Position numbers and translations under genes: made by a program
Origin: PRS1 sp965250265
GTDB lineage: Bacteria; Bacteroidota; Bacteroidia; Flavobacteriales; Flavobacteriaceae
Direction: 5' to 3'
Assembly: GCA_965250265.1 (NCBI GenBank)
Contig: CBDFNO010000010.1
Coordinates: 315,494-379,493, forward strand
DNA length: 64,000 nt
Part shown: positions 1 to 8,345 of the stretch, piece by piece
Numbering within the stretch: the first letter of the stretch is position 1
Layout: every line of letters starts with the position of its first letter
Notes under the pieces: generated by a model
What the model saw: the letters and a program-made list of their open reading frames with translations, nothing else
Database searches by the model: none
What the model was told of the DNA's origin: nothing

Positions 1-800
1 AAAGAATAGCTCGATGAATATGTAATTTGAGCTTTTCCACTTCTACCTTTTTTCGTTGTAATTACAATTACTCCATTGGAAGCTCTACTCCCCCAAACCG
101 CTGCTGCAGAAGCTCCTTTCAACACCTCTATGGAAGCAACATCGGCTGGATTGATATCATTAAAACGTGATCCTTGACTAATTCCTCCTGAACGTCCTCC
201 TGTTAAACCATTTCCTCCTGCATAAGAAGTAGTATTGTTTAAAGGAACACCATCAACAATAATTAATGGATCACTAGCGCCTAAAATGGTATTCGCTCCA
301 CGAATTCGAATAGTGCTTCCCGCTCCAGGATCTCCATTAGAACGACTAATTTTTACTCCTGAAGCTTTACCACTCAAAGCATTGATAATTGTTGCTTCTC
401 CAGATCGTAATACAGTTTCTGTAGCTACTACCGAGGAAGTAGATCCTTGTTCATCTCTGTTTTCAGTAAAACCTAGTGCGGTTACAACAACTTCACTTAA
501 ACTTTCTGCGTCTTCTTCCAGAGTTACATTGATCACAGTTTGGCTGCCTACAGTAATCTCCTGTGTTTTAAAACCTACATAACTTATTTCAAGAATATCA
601 GTATCATTCTCTACATTTAGGCTATAGTTACCATCAAAATCGGTGGCTGTTCCTATTGTTGTGCCTTTAACAATCACATTAACTCCTGGCAATGGAACAT
701 CATAATTATCGGTTATCGTACCTGTTACTGTCTTTTGCGCATAAATAAATGCACTTGAGAGTATTAAAACAAGTATAGAAAAAAATAGTTTTTTGTTCAT
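1..800 (-). CDS. SusC/RagA-type TonB-linked outer-membrane receptor, N-terminal part
   Basis: N-terminal part of a SusC/RagA-type TonB-dependent receptor, the gated outer-membrane barrel that imports large ligands (often glycans or peptides) with a SusD-like lipoprotein. The gene starts at the ATG at 798-800 and runs off the left edge after about 266 codons. Visible in order: a signal peptide of about 21 residues ending FIYAQ; a CarboxypepD_reg-like sandwich (about 22-105, with GVNVIVKGTTIGTATD); SLSEVVVTALG near the TonB-box region; and the plug with DPLIIVDGVPL and EVLKGASAAAVWGSRASNG at about 220-240. It lies 11 bp downstream of the M14 peptidase gene on the same strand, so the two are probably co-transcribed. 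The substrate cannot be told from this part. Any SusD partner would be outside the window. Confidence 0.93.
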   Translation of the reverse strand, partial: MNKKLFFSILVLILSSAFIYAQKTVTGTITDNYDVPLPGVNVIVKGTTIGTATDFDGNYSLNVENDTDILEISYVGFKTQEITVGSQTVINVTLEEDAESLSEVVVTALGFTENRDEQGSTSSVVATETVLRSGEATIINALSGKASGVKISRSNGDPGAGSTIRIRGANTILGASDPLIIVDGVPLNNTTSYAGGNGLTGGRSGGISQGSRFNDINPADVASIEVLKGASAAAVWGSRASNGVIVITTKKGRSGKAQITYSSSYS

Positions 801-811
801 ACTTTTAAAGA

Positions 812-2059
812 TTAGTTATTAATTTGTTTTAGTAAAATTTTCATCATTTCTTCAGCAGATACTCGGCCAATTAATTTAATATTTTCTTTTGGGGTTGTAT
901 CTCCTATTTCGTAGGTAATACCAACAGCATTATGTCCATATAAAAACCATCCTTTAGAGACTGGTCTGGTACTATTGGCAGCTTTTTCATTTACTTTATA
1001 ATTTGGAATATTATCTTCTAAACCATTAAACCAGTCTTCTATAAAATTTGGTAAAGTGGTCGTTTGTCTAATTTTATTAGTGTAAAATACGTCTTCATAA
1101 GTTGAATGAAAATCCAGTCCTAATATAATTTTTGAATTGTTTTTATTTATAGTTTTAGTAATGTATTCTACAGTTTGTTTAATTTCTGGTTGATTGTAAA
1201 CAGACCAATCTCTATTCGTGTCAACGCCTCCTGCATTGTGCCGCCAATGCCCTAAATCCACACCATCGGGATTCATAATTGGAAAAGCGAGAACATGGTA
1301 TTTATTTAAAAACTTTTTAGATAATTCTGTATCACTTAATATAGTTTCTAAAAAACTTTGAAATGCATAATACCCTGTTACTTCAGGAGGATGTTGACGC
1401 GTGACTAAAACAATAATATCTTTTTCTTTAGTATCACCTTTATAAATATCTAAAACAGGTAAATTCTTGCCTAGAGTAGATTTTCCTATACTTTTTAACC
1501 TAACATAATTATCTTTACCAGTAACTAAATTAGAATACCAATTTTCAGCATCCGTAAATGATTGTATTTCCTGAGCAGCTACAGTAATTGGAGTCTTACT
1601 TAAATTTAATTTAATAGTTACAATGCTATCTTTTCTAAACATATTGGAGGCATCAATAACTGACCATTGATTACCAATTTTTAATTTAGGAATATATCTA
1701 TGCTTATATCCTTTTGGGTATTTAAATGTAAAATAAAATGGTTTTGAAGTATTAGACCATGTTTTAAACGCATAATATGCGCTGTTATTTATTGGCGCAT
1801 TTTCTGGATAAATTGATACAAGTACTGTACTATCATTAATTTTTTCAAATCCGTTGAGGCGAGCTCCATCAAATTCGTTACTGGCAAAAACACCAACATC
1901 ACTTAATTGATACGTTTGTTTTGTTTGAATTGAAATTCGTTTTGTAGTAGTATCTACAGGCATTTTAAAACTTACAGGCTTTACACTAGTACAACCTACT
2001 AATACTAAAAAGCTTAAAATTAATGCTATATAACAAGGTTTAATGATCCCCAAATTCAT
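812..2059 (-). CDS. M14-family zinc carboxypeptidase, lipoprotein
   Basis: Predicted zinc metallocarboxypeptidase of the M14 family, exported as a lipoprotein. The N-terminus is a signal peptide with lipobox LVGC (Cys about 23). The zinc site is recognisable: HPPE (His about 223, Glu about 226) gives the HxxE pair and LGLDFHST (about 313-320) the third ligand. NPDG and NRDW (about 265-285) are substrate-binding motifs, and ITYEIGD (about 382) holds the general-base Glu. The first 200 residues form a beta-rich N-terminal domain as in many Bacteroidota M14 proteins. It shares a 39-bp divergent promoter region with the MocR regulator and is followed 11 bp later by the SusC receptor. Joint peptide or glycopeptide use is possible but is inference. 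Confidence 0.9.
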   Translation of the reverse strand: MNLGIIKPCYIALILSFLVLVGCTSVKPVSFKMPVDTTTKRISIQTKQTYQLSDVGVFASNEFDGARLNGFEKINDSTVLVSIYPENAPINNSAYYAFKTWSNTSKPFYFTFKYPKGYKHRYIPKLKIGNQWSVIDASNMFRKDSIVTIKLNLSKTPITVAAQEIQSFTDAENWYSNLVTGKDNYVRLKSIGKSTLGKNLPVLDIYKGDTKEKDIIVLVTRQHPPEVTGYYAFQSFLETILSDTELSKKFLNKYHVLAFPIMNPDGVDLGHWRHNAGGVDTNRDWSVYNQPEIKQTVEYITKTINKNNSKIILGLDFHSTYEDVFYTNKIRQTTTLPNFIEDWFNGLEDNIPNYKVNEKAANSTRPVSKGWFLYGHNAVGITYEIGDTTPKENIKLIGRVSAEEMMKILLKQINN

Positions 2060-2098
2060 TGTATTTATTCAAAATAAGTATAAAACTAATTCAATATT

Positions 2099-3625
2099 AT
2101 GTTATATTGCACATACCAATTACGAAAGATAAAGCATACCAATTTGCATTTTAACATAAAGAACATACTCACCAGCTATGGTTTTGGCAATAAAGATGAT
2201 TACCAAAATATCTATATTAATCTATTTGATTCTATCAAAAAAGCTATTATAAACAGGACTTTAGATGAAGATATAAAACTACCTCCTTCAAGGGTTTTGG
2301 CACAAGATCTTGAGATTTCCAGAAGCACTGTTATTAAGGCATACGATTTATTAGTTTTGGAAAAATATGTCAAATCTGTTCCAGGTTCTGGTTACTATAT
2401 TGCATCAATAAAAAATAAAAAAATTCGCAATCATTTTAAAACTCAAATGGTTCAAGGCAAATATCCAAGTATTTCAAAACGAGGTAATGCCTTCAGAAAA
2501 AATATTCAACTTATTAGTAAAAGATCGGAAAAAGGTATTGCATTCAGACCTGGTTTACCCCCTTTGGATATCTTTCCGATAACCCAATGGAAAAATTTAG
2601 CAAACGATTATTGGAAAACGGTGCGCTCTTCAGAATTATCTTATTCTAAAACTATAGGTTTAGAAAGTTTAAGGCAAAATATTTCGAACTATTTAAAAAT
2701 CTATAGGAATATAGATTGCCACGCAGATCAAATTATGATTACAACAGGATCTCTACATTCATTATCATTAATTAGCGATGCCTTAATTGATAAAAAGGAT
2801 GAAGTGGTTATGGAAAACCCAACATATCCTCATGCTTACCATTTATTCAATAGTTTAAAAGCAAAAATTTGTACTGCAAATATTGATGATGAAGGAATTT
2901 CAATCGAGAATATAAAATGTAAATCACCTAAACTAATTTATACAACACCTTCTAACCAATATCCTACAGGAATAAAAATGAGCTTAAAGAGACGATTAGA
3001 ATTATTGAAGTGGGCATCTAACAAAAATTCTCTTATTATAGAAGATGATTACGATCATGAATTTAGTAATTGGGAATATCCTATTTCTTCAATTTTCAGT
3101 CTTGATAAGCAAGAACGTGTTGTTTATCTAGGCACTTTTAATAAGTTATTGCATCCTTCTATTAGGATGGGATATATGATTGTTCCACATTATTTACTGG
3201 ACACCATAACCGCTTTATACGAACAATCGAGTCGTTTTGTCTCACCACCATTACAAAAAACATTAAGTTCATTTATTGAAAAAGATTATTTAAACAAACA
3301 TTTAAGAAGTGTTATTGAAGTTTCTATTGAAAGAAAGAAATTATTTTTTGATTGTTTTAATTCACACTTCAATAACGAGATTTCAATAGATTCAAATAAC
3401 ACGGGCTTACATATTATTGGAAGTTTAAAAGATGAAATTGAGGATAAAAAGCTAACCGCTTTTTTAAGAAAGAGTGATATAATTGTGCACCCTTATAGTA
3501 ATTATTTTATTGGTGGAAATAAAAAAAATGGTATTGTCATGGGTTATAGCTCTGTAAACAACAAACTTATTAAAGAAACTATTATTAGAATGAAAAATGA
3601 ATATGCAAAATTTTTAAATCACTAA
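2099..3625 (+). CDS. MocR/PdxR-family transcriptional regulator (GntR wHTH plus aminotransferase domain)
   Basis: Regulator of the MocR family: an N-terminal GntR-type winged helix fused to a fold-type I aminotransferase-like PLP domain. The wHTH covers about residues 35-105 (PPSRVLAQDLEISRSTVIKA, then a GSGYYI wing). The aminotransferase part follows, with TPSNQYPTG, EDDYDHEF and the expected PLP lysine in GTFNKLLHPSIRMGY (Lys about 349). Length (508 aa) is normal for the family. No internal Met lies near the N-terminus, so the ATG at 2099 is the best start. It is divergent from the M14 peptidase gene with only 39 bp between them, so it may control that gene. MocR proteins often control vitamin B6, GABA or taurine genes, but none lies nearby. 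Confidence 0.9.
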   Translation: MLYCTYQLRKIKHTNLHFNIKNILTSYGFGNKDDYQNIYINLFDSIKKAIINRTLDEDIKLPPSRVLAQDLEISRSTVIKAYDLLVLEKYVKSVPGSGYYIASIKNKKIRNHFKTQMVQGKYPSISKRGNAFRKNIQLISKRSEKGIAFRPGLPPLDIFPITQWKNLANDYWKTVRSSELSYSKTIGLESLRQNISNYLKIYRNIDCHADQIMITTGSLHSLSLISDALIDKKDEVVMENPTYPHAYHLFNSLKAKICTANIDDEGISIENIKCKSPKLIYTTPSNQYPTGIKMSLKRRLELLKWASNKNSLIIEDDYDHEFSNWEYPISSIFSLDKQERVVYLGTFNKLLHPSIRMGYMIVPHYLLDTITALYEQSSRFVSPPLQKTLSSFIEKDYLNKHLRSVIEVSIERKKLFFDCFNSHFNNEISIDSNNTGLHIIGSLKDEIEDKKLTAFLRKSDIIVHPYSNYFIGGNKKNGIVMGYSSVNNKLIKETIIRMKNEYAKFLNH

Positions 3626-3653
3626 GTGAATTGTGCCTTAAGAAATAAATAAA

Positions 3654-3770
3654 TTAAGCAAATATGGCTATAACAGCATAAACAAACCCTGTTAACAATG
3701 TTACTTTAACTTTGTTATTATAATTGTTAAAATAACTATAGCGTTGTTTATCTTTTCTCTTTATTTTCAT
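3654..3770 (-). CDS. Possible small membrane protein (38 aa)
   Basis: A short open frame begins ATG at 3768-3770 and encodes 38 residues. The first half is basic and polar (MKIKRKDKQRYSYFNN). The second half is a single hydrophobic stretch ending TGFVYAVIAIFA that could span the membrane once, with positive charges on the cytoplasmic side. I do not recognise the family. The stop lies 28 bp from the stop of the MocR gene on the other strand. Support is limited to the plausible composition and ATG, and it could be a chance frame. Confidence 0.35.
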   Translation of the reverse strand: MKIKRKDKQRYSYFNNYNNKVKVTLLTGFVYAVIAIFA

Positions 3771-3904
3771 TACTTAAAGATAATCATTAATGATTATCAG
3801 TTTAAATCAGTTAATTGATTTTAAATACAATAAATGGTAATTGAACTATAATCACAATTAAAAGGAGTGCAATAACAAAATGAGCATAATTCTTAGGTTA
3901 GTAT

Positions 3905-4033
3905 TTATCTCCCTCTTCCACTTTTTTTAACGCTTGACTGTCTTTTAACATTACTATTACTCTTTCCAGCTTTACGCTTACCCTTTTTATTAGTTGCTTG
4001 TTCTGATTTATTGCCGAAAAATTTACTACCCAT
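3905..4033 (-). CDS. Small basic protein (42 aa)
   Basis: A frame of 42 codons starts at ATG 4031-4033 behind an A-rich leader and ends at TAA 3905-3907. The product starts MGSKFFGNKSEQATNKKGKR and ends SVKKSGRGR. About a third of the residues are Lys or Arg, with many Ser, Asn and Gly and few hydrophobics, so it should be disordered and could bind nucleic acid. From memory, similar short MGSKFFGN-type proteins occur in other Flavobacteriaceae, without a known function. It is isolated between the MocR gene and the MopE/LamG lipoprotein gene, with about 130 bp free on each side. Confidence 0.6.
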   Translation of the reverse strand: MGSKFFGNKSEQATNKKGKRKAGKSNSNVKRQSSVKKSGRGR

Positions 4034-4147
4034 AATATTTACTTTTTAGTAGTTGTTGATATATCCACAAAGTTAATCATTTTAAGCATTACACATTGGC
4101 AATAGAAAATCATTCCACTGATTCATGATGTATTACTTTTAAAATTA

Positions 4148-5356
4148 TTATAATATTTCTGTTCCACCGTTTTGAGTATCATAAATAGACGTAACCTCGT
4201 CGGAGGTTAATTCTTTAGACCAAAGACCAAATCCATCAATATAACCGTCCACCGAGAAAGTCGTCCCGCTTGCTTGTTTTCCGATTACCAAACTACCCGT
4301 TCCGTTTTCCATAGCTGTATAACTCCCCGACGAAGTTGGAGAGCCTACTGCCAAACCATCTAAATATATTACCATCCCACTCGATATACCACTTCCCGAG
4401 TAGGTAAAGGTCAAATGATACCACGTTGCTGTTGATGGTGTCCAAGCATGCTTATATTGAATATATCCTCCCGTGCTTTGGTCAAAAAGCCTAAAAACTA
4501 ACATATTAGGCCCGGAATCCCACCACCCCGAATATTCCCTTGCTCCTCCTCCTACGGTTCGTTTGTCAAATACCATTCCATCGGTAAGGCTATTGAAATA
4601 AACATACATAGAAATCGAGAATGGGCTGTCGGTAGAACCATCTCCAAATGAAAGTTCAGCCGCATCCGCCACATCCACCTTACTCGATGTCCCTGTTGTT
4701 AAATCAACTGCATTACCTGATTTCCCTGCTATGTATGTTATCGCTGTCCCTGTACCGTCATTGGTTGAAACCTCATCTGTTAGGTTGTCATTAAATCTCC
4801 AGTAAGAAATTAAATCTGTGCAATCTTCATCGGCCTGACCATTGCAATTCTCGTCGACCCCATTGTTACATATTTCAACAGCACCGGGATAAATGGTCGC
4901 ATCGGTATCATCACAATCTCCCTGACAGGTAGTGAATCCATCGGCATCAGCATCAAAACCTTCGTCTATATTTCTATCACAGTTGTTATCGATACCATCA
5001 CAGATTTCAGTAGCACCAGGGTTGATCGCAGCATTAGTATCATCACAGTCACCACCGGGCACACATTCATTAATTTGTTCAACATAGCCATCTCCATCAG
5101 AATCAATTAGTTGTACATCACCATGTTGTAGATGAGCAGATAAAGCATTGCTACTAATACTAATAACATTCCAGAAATCATCAGATTTAGCATAGTGGCA
5201 TACCTTAATTTTTGTTGCCCTTATCTCTGTATTCGAGATGTCATTTTTATTGATAATTTGATCCTCTAAAATTAATTCTGTATTGCAGCTATTTAGCACT
5301 AATAAAAGTCCAACGGCAACCAATAAATAGCGCCATTTAAATCGAATAATTTTCAT
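4148..5356 (-). CDS. Lipoprotein with MopE-type metal-binding motifs and a LamG-like domain
   Basis: Exported lipoprotein of 402 aa: signal sequence with lipobox LNSC (Cys about 24), a short linker, then two or three copies of the Asp/Cys-rich motif seen in MopE-like putative metal-binding repeats (DGDGY, CDDTNAAINPGATEICDGID, then CDDTDATIYPGAVEICNNG). From about residue 185 to the end is a LamG/concanavalin-like jelly roll (LISYWRFNDN, PFSISMYVYFN, MVIYLDGLAVG, IDGFGLWSKELTSDE). The family is usually anchored at the surface and binds calcium or sugars. No catalytic site is seen. The gene stands alone, and its GC content looks higher in the LamG part (from about 4150 to 4750) than in its surroundings. 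Confidence 0.85.
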   Translation of the reverse strand: MKIIRFKWRYLLVAVGLLLVLNSCNTELILEDQIINKNDISNTEIRATKIKVCHYAKSDDFWNVISISSNALSAHLQHGDVQLIDSDGDGYVEQINECVPGGDCDDTNAAINPGATEICDGIDNNCDRNIDEGFDADADGFTTCQGDCDDTDATIYPGAVEICNNGVDENCNGQADEDCTDLISYWRFNDNLTDEVSTNDGTGTAITYIAGKSGNAVDLTTGTSSKVDVADAAELSFGDGSTDSPFSISMYVYFNSLTDGMVFDKRTVGGGAREYSGWWDSGPNMLVFRLFDQSTGGYIQYKHAWTPSTATWYHLTFTYSGSGISSGMVIYLDGLAVGSPTSSGSYTAMENGTGSLVIGKQASGTTFSVDGYIDGFGLWSKELTSDEVTSIYDTQNGGTEIL

Positions 5357-5839
5357 TTATTTTGTATTTAGTAATTACTATAATTTTCACTTAACCAATT
5401 TAGTAGTAGAAAAGGGGTGAGAATCTCGATTCAAAAAAATCGAGTATTAGATAGGGACAATATACTAAAAAAAAAAATGAATTTTACATTGAAAATGATA
5501 CTTATAAAACAATAATTAACATATGAGTTAAATTAGTTAGTTGGTTTAAACTGTTTTAAAATGCTCTTAACACATTGAAGAAATAAATCATTCAACGATT
5601 TTCTAATAAAGTGAGGCCTGTAGATCGACCAAATAGAGCGTTTAATAATTCTTTATCAATTACTTAACCCTTTAGTAATTCCTTTGACAGTAGTATATAG
5701 AAGCAAATAAAGTCCTACCAATCCTACAACAGCTATTCCTCCAATATTAAAATAGACGATATCGTATAATCTTTTAATTTAACATTTTTTATTTATTTTT
5801 CATTCCAAACTTATATATTTACCCAACAAAATAAAAGCT
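5357..5839. other. Non-coding stretch without a recognisable gene
   Basis: Nearly 480 bp between the lipoprotein gene and the nucleotidyltransferase gene. It contains a weak hairpin CTCGAT/ATCGAG (5425-5444). On the minus strand there is a frame for a hydrophobic 37-residue peptide (5659-5769) with no ATG, GTG or TTG start. Just before the next gene, TATATTTA at 5813-5820 could be a -7 element. I see no RNA gene here. Confidence 0.5.
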
Positions 5840-6724
5840 ATGACCATATTACTTATGGCTGCTGGTAGTGGTAGTCGTTATGGAAAACTAAAACAATTTG
5901 ACGAACTTGGCCCTGTACAAGAATTTTTATTAGAGTTCAGTATTTATGATGCTATTCAATATGGATTTAATCATATTGTTTTAGTTACTAAGGTAAGTAA
6001 TAAAGACTTTTTACTAGATTATCTTGCTGAAAGATTACCACAATCCATTAAGATAGATGTTGTAGTTCAGGATATAAATGATATTCCTTCATATATTAAA
6101 GTAGACAGTAAAAGAGAAAAACCTTGGGGAACAGCACATGCTGTTTGGTCTGCACGCCATGTAATAGATTCAGATTTTGTAATCATTAATGCTGATGATT
6201 ACTATGGTAAACAAGCATTTGAAGGCGCGGCAAATTTTATTATTAATAACACTTCTAATTCTACTTATGCACTTGTAGGTTATAGTTTAAAAGATACCTT
6301 ATCGGATTTTGGTTCGGTTTCCCGCGGTGTATGTAGTGTAAATAATGAGAAATTAATCTCTATTGAAGAGCTAATTAAAATTGAAGCTAAAGATGATAAA
6401 ATTATCGATGCTAATTCAGGAAGAACTTTAGAACCAGATACCATTGTATCAATGAATTTCTGGATTTGTAATACATCTATTTTTAATTATATAGAAACCT
6501 ATTTCAGTTCCTTTTTACAAATACCTGAAAATCTCGAAAAGGGTGAAATTTACATACCTTTTGTAGCACAAGAAATGTTGGCAAATGGTTTAATAGATAT
6601 TAATGTATTAGAATCTAAAAGCGCATGGTTTGGTGTAACTTATTACGAAGATAAAAAAGAAGCTGTAACAGCTCTACAAGACATAACAAATAAAAATCAG
6701 TATCCTACTCCGCTCTGGAGATAA
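5840..6724 (+). CDS. Sugar-phosphate nucleotidyltransferase
   Basis: Nucleotidyltransferase of the NTP_transferase superfamily, which joins a sugar-1-phosphate to a nucleoside triphosphate. The N-terminal signature LMAAGSGSRYGKLKQF (residues 5-20) is the nucleotide-binding loop with its Lys. NADDYYG (about 117-123) supplies the metal-binding Asp residues. The length (294 aa) fits a single catalytic domain without a left-handed helix extension. The gene is 19 bp upstream of a kinase of the N-acetylhexosamine 1-kinase type. Together they would phosphorylate a sugar at C1 and activate it to an NDP-sugar, a salvage route known from NahK-containing pathways. The exact sugar and nucleotide are not determined. 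Confidence 0.85.
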   Translation: MTILLMAAGSGSRYGKLKQFDELGPVQEFLLEFSIYDAIQYGFNHIVLVTKVSNKDFLLDYLAERLPQSIKIDVVVQDINDIPSYIKVDSKREKPWGTAHAVWSARHVIDSDFVIINADDYYGKQAFEGAANFIINNTSNSTYALVGYSLKDTLSDFGSVSRGVCSVNNEKLISIEELIKIEAKDDKIIDANSGRTLEPDTIVSMNFWICNTSIFNYIETYFSSFLQIPENLEKGEIYIPFVAQEMLANGLIDINVLESKSAWFGVTYYEDKKEAVTALQDITNKNQYPTPLWR

Positions 6725-6743
6725 ACTTTTATAATACATATAA

Positions 6744-7802
6744 ATGGTGATTCAACACTTAAAACATATAATAAATCGTTTTAAAATTGACACTCAAGAA
6801 GTAACTTTTCAACAAATAACTACAGGATTTATAAATGACACGTTTTTGGTTTTAAAGTTCCAAAAGCCATTGTACATATTTCAAAGCATAAATCATAAAG
6901 TGTTTAAAAACATTGAGTCATTAATGCTTAATATTGAAATGGCTTTAGATAAATTACAATCTAATGATTATAAAACTATAACACTTCTTAAAACTTATAA
7001 TCAACAATCGTTTTATAAGCAAAATGATAATTACTGGCGTTTAATGACATTTATAGACGGAAGTACAACTTATAACACAACAACCAATCCAAAGGTTGCA
7101 TTTGAAGCAGGATGCATCATTAGTGAATTTCACAACTTATTAAAGGATGAATCGCCAGATGTTTTTATAGACACCATTCCAAATTTCAATAATCTCCCTT
7201 TTAGAATATCTGAATACAATAATGCACTAAACAAAACCACTGAAACTAGAAAAGAGATTGCAAAAAATGAAATTGATTTTGCAATAAAAACACTTCCAAC
7301 GTTTGATAACTTTTATAAAGTGAAATTACCTTTGCGAGTTTGCCATAACGATACAAAATTGAATAATATTCTGTTTAGTAAAACCAATGAAGCACTTTGC
7401 TTAATAGATTTAGATACTATTATGAAAGGCTATTTTCATTACGACTTTGGAGATGCTATAAGAACTATTGTTAATACTGCAAATGAGGACGAAAAAGAAT
7501 TATCAAAAATCACATTTAATACAACATTATTTGAAGCTTTTGTAGATGGCTTAAACAAAAATGCTTCCTTTTTAACCAAAAAAGAAGTAGAATTGTTGCC
7601 AATTGCAACAGCACTTATGCCTTTTATACATGGAATAAGAGCTCTAACCGATTACCTTAACCGAAATATTTATTATAAGGTTACTCATGAAAATCAAAAC
7701 CTTGATAGATGTATAAGTCTTTTTCATTTTACCAAATTGGCATTACAACAACAAGATTATATAAAAAATGTAATTGAATTTAAACTAAAAAAGCACAACT
7801 AA
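6744..7802 (+). CDS. APH-fold sugar kinase, N-acetylhexosamine 1-kinase-like
   Basis: Kinase of the aminoglycoside phosphotransferase fold, closest by motif to anomeric N-acetylhexosamine kinases (NahK). The catalytic loop reads CHNDTKLNNILF (about 199-210) and the metal-binding motif LIDLDTI (about 220-226), followed by HYDFGDAIR. True aminoglycoside kinases usually carry HGDLH at this place, whereas HNDTK is the NahK-like form. Its neighbour upstream is the nucleotidyltransferase, which supports a sugar salvage operon of kinase plus activation enzyme. The stop codon is inside the left arm of a strong terminator shared with the convergent rhodanese gene. Confidence 0.83.
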   Translation: MVIQHLKHIINRFKIDTQEVTFQQITTGFINDTFLVLKFQKPLYIFQSINHKVFKNIESLMLNIEMALDKLQSNDYKTITLLKTYNQQSFYKQNDNYWRLMTFIDGSTTYNTTTNPKVAFEAGCIISEFHNLLKDESPDVFIDTIPNFNNLPFRISEYNNALNKTTETRKEIAKNEIDFAIKTLPTFDNFYKVKLPLRVCHNDTKLNNILFSKTNEALCLIDLDTIMKGYFHYDFGDAIRTIVNTANEDEKELSKITFNTTLFEAFVDGLNKNASFLTKKEVELLPIATALMPFIHGIRALTDYLNRNIYYKVTHENQNLDRCISLFHFTKLALQQQDYIKNVIEFKLKKHN

Positions 7803-7821
7803 TTTATAGTTGTGCTTTTTT
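7788..7821. terminator. Bidirectional intrinsic terminator
   Basis: A 14-bp perfect stem (AAAAAGCACAACTA at 7788-7801, TAGTTGTGCTTTTT at 7807-7820) with a 5-nt loop and T-runs on both strands. It separates the kinase gene and the convergent rhodanese gene and should stop transcription from both sides. Confidence 0.9.
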
Positions 7822-7843
7822 AGTTTTTAATATTTTGTTTTAA

Positions 7844-8140
7844 CTAAGGGTTGCTTTTAATCTCAAACCCTCTAAATTTCCATTTAGCTATACTACTATC
7901 TAAATCGTAGATTTTAACAAAACCAGCGTCTTTCATTTTTTCAGTACATTTAGCACTTTGTCTACCTGTTTTGCAATACACAATAACAGGTTTAGATTTA
8001 TCTAATTTTTTAATTTCTTGAGCAAATGTTGGTGAATTATAATCGATGTTTTGAGAATTTGAAATAAACTCTTCTTTTCGTTCTTCAGGTGTTATAACAT
8101 CAACCAGTTGTACGTCATCAATTTCTGATAATTCTTGCAT
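7844..8140 (-). CDS. Rhodanese-like domain protein, signal peptide cut off by a frameshift
   Basis: Rhodanese-fold domain with the active-site loop YCKTGRQSA (catalytic Cys about 56), expected to carry sulfur as a persulfide or to act as a sulfurtransferase. The open frame from ATG 8138-8140 gives 98 aa and begins inside the domain linker. In the same frame, upstream codons read FSYSCKSNADEKIQVVTPEE, a clear lipobox and linker, but there is a TAG at 8228-8230 and no start codon in that frame. The ancestral gene was therefore a periplasmic lipoprotein of about 133 aa (see 8141-8243). If the shift is real, the remaining product would lack export and is probably inactive. Confidence 0.8.
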   Translation of the reverse strand: MQELSEIDDVQLVDVITPEERKEEFISNSQNIDYNSPTFAQEIKKLDKSKPVIVYCKTGRQSAKCTEKMKDAGFVKIYDLDSSIAKWKFRGFEIKSNP

Positions 8141-8243
8141 TTCTTCAGGAGTAACAACTTGTATTTTTTCATCGGCATTGCTCTTACAACTATAACTAAA
8201 TACAGTTGTAACAATAATTAAGAATAACTAGAAAACGACTCAT
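8141..8243 (-). pseudogene. Frameshifted signal-peptide region of the rhodanese lipoprotein gene
   Basis: The ATG at 8241-8243 opens MSRFLVILNYC and soon stops. A one-base shift near 8228-8231 would join MSRFL to LFLIIVTTVFSYSC, a normal lipoprotein signal with a Cys lipobox that continues in frame into the rhodanese domain. This looks like a single-base indel, either a genuine mutation or a sequencing error. Confidence 0.7.
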
Positions 8244-8294
8244 ACTTTAGGCTAATAAGAAATTAACATTTCTTTAGGATATATTATATAGACG

Positions 8295-8326
8295 AAAAAA
8301 AACCTGAACTGTTACAATTCAGGTTT
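8295..8326 (-). terminator. Intrinsic terminator of the thioredoxin-like operon
   Basis: A 9-bp stem AAACCTGAA (8300-8308) and TTCAGGTTT (8318-8326) with a 9-nt loop. On the minus strand it is followed by eight T residues (8295-8302). It lies 20 bp after the stop of the gene ending at 8346. Confidence 0.85.
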
Positions 8327-8345
8327 AATTATTTTCATTATAATA

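Noticed and set aside
235..582. Plus-strand frame inside the SusC-like gene
   Set aside because: Mirror frame of the receptor on the minus strand; no domain and no start context.
5425..5444. Short hairpin CTCGAT/ATCGAG
   Set aside because: Only six base pairs with an eight-base loop and no T-run; not enough for a terminator or regulatory call.
5659..5769. Minus-strand frame for a hydrophobic 37-residue peptide (with GGIAVVGLVGLYLLLYTT)
   Set aside because: It looks like a membrane segment, but no ATG, GTG or TTG lies in frame upstream before a stop; only ATT would be available. It may be a decayed gene.
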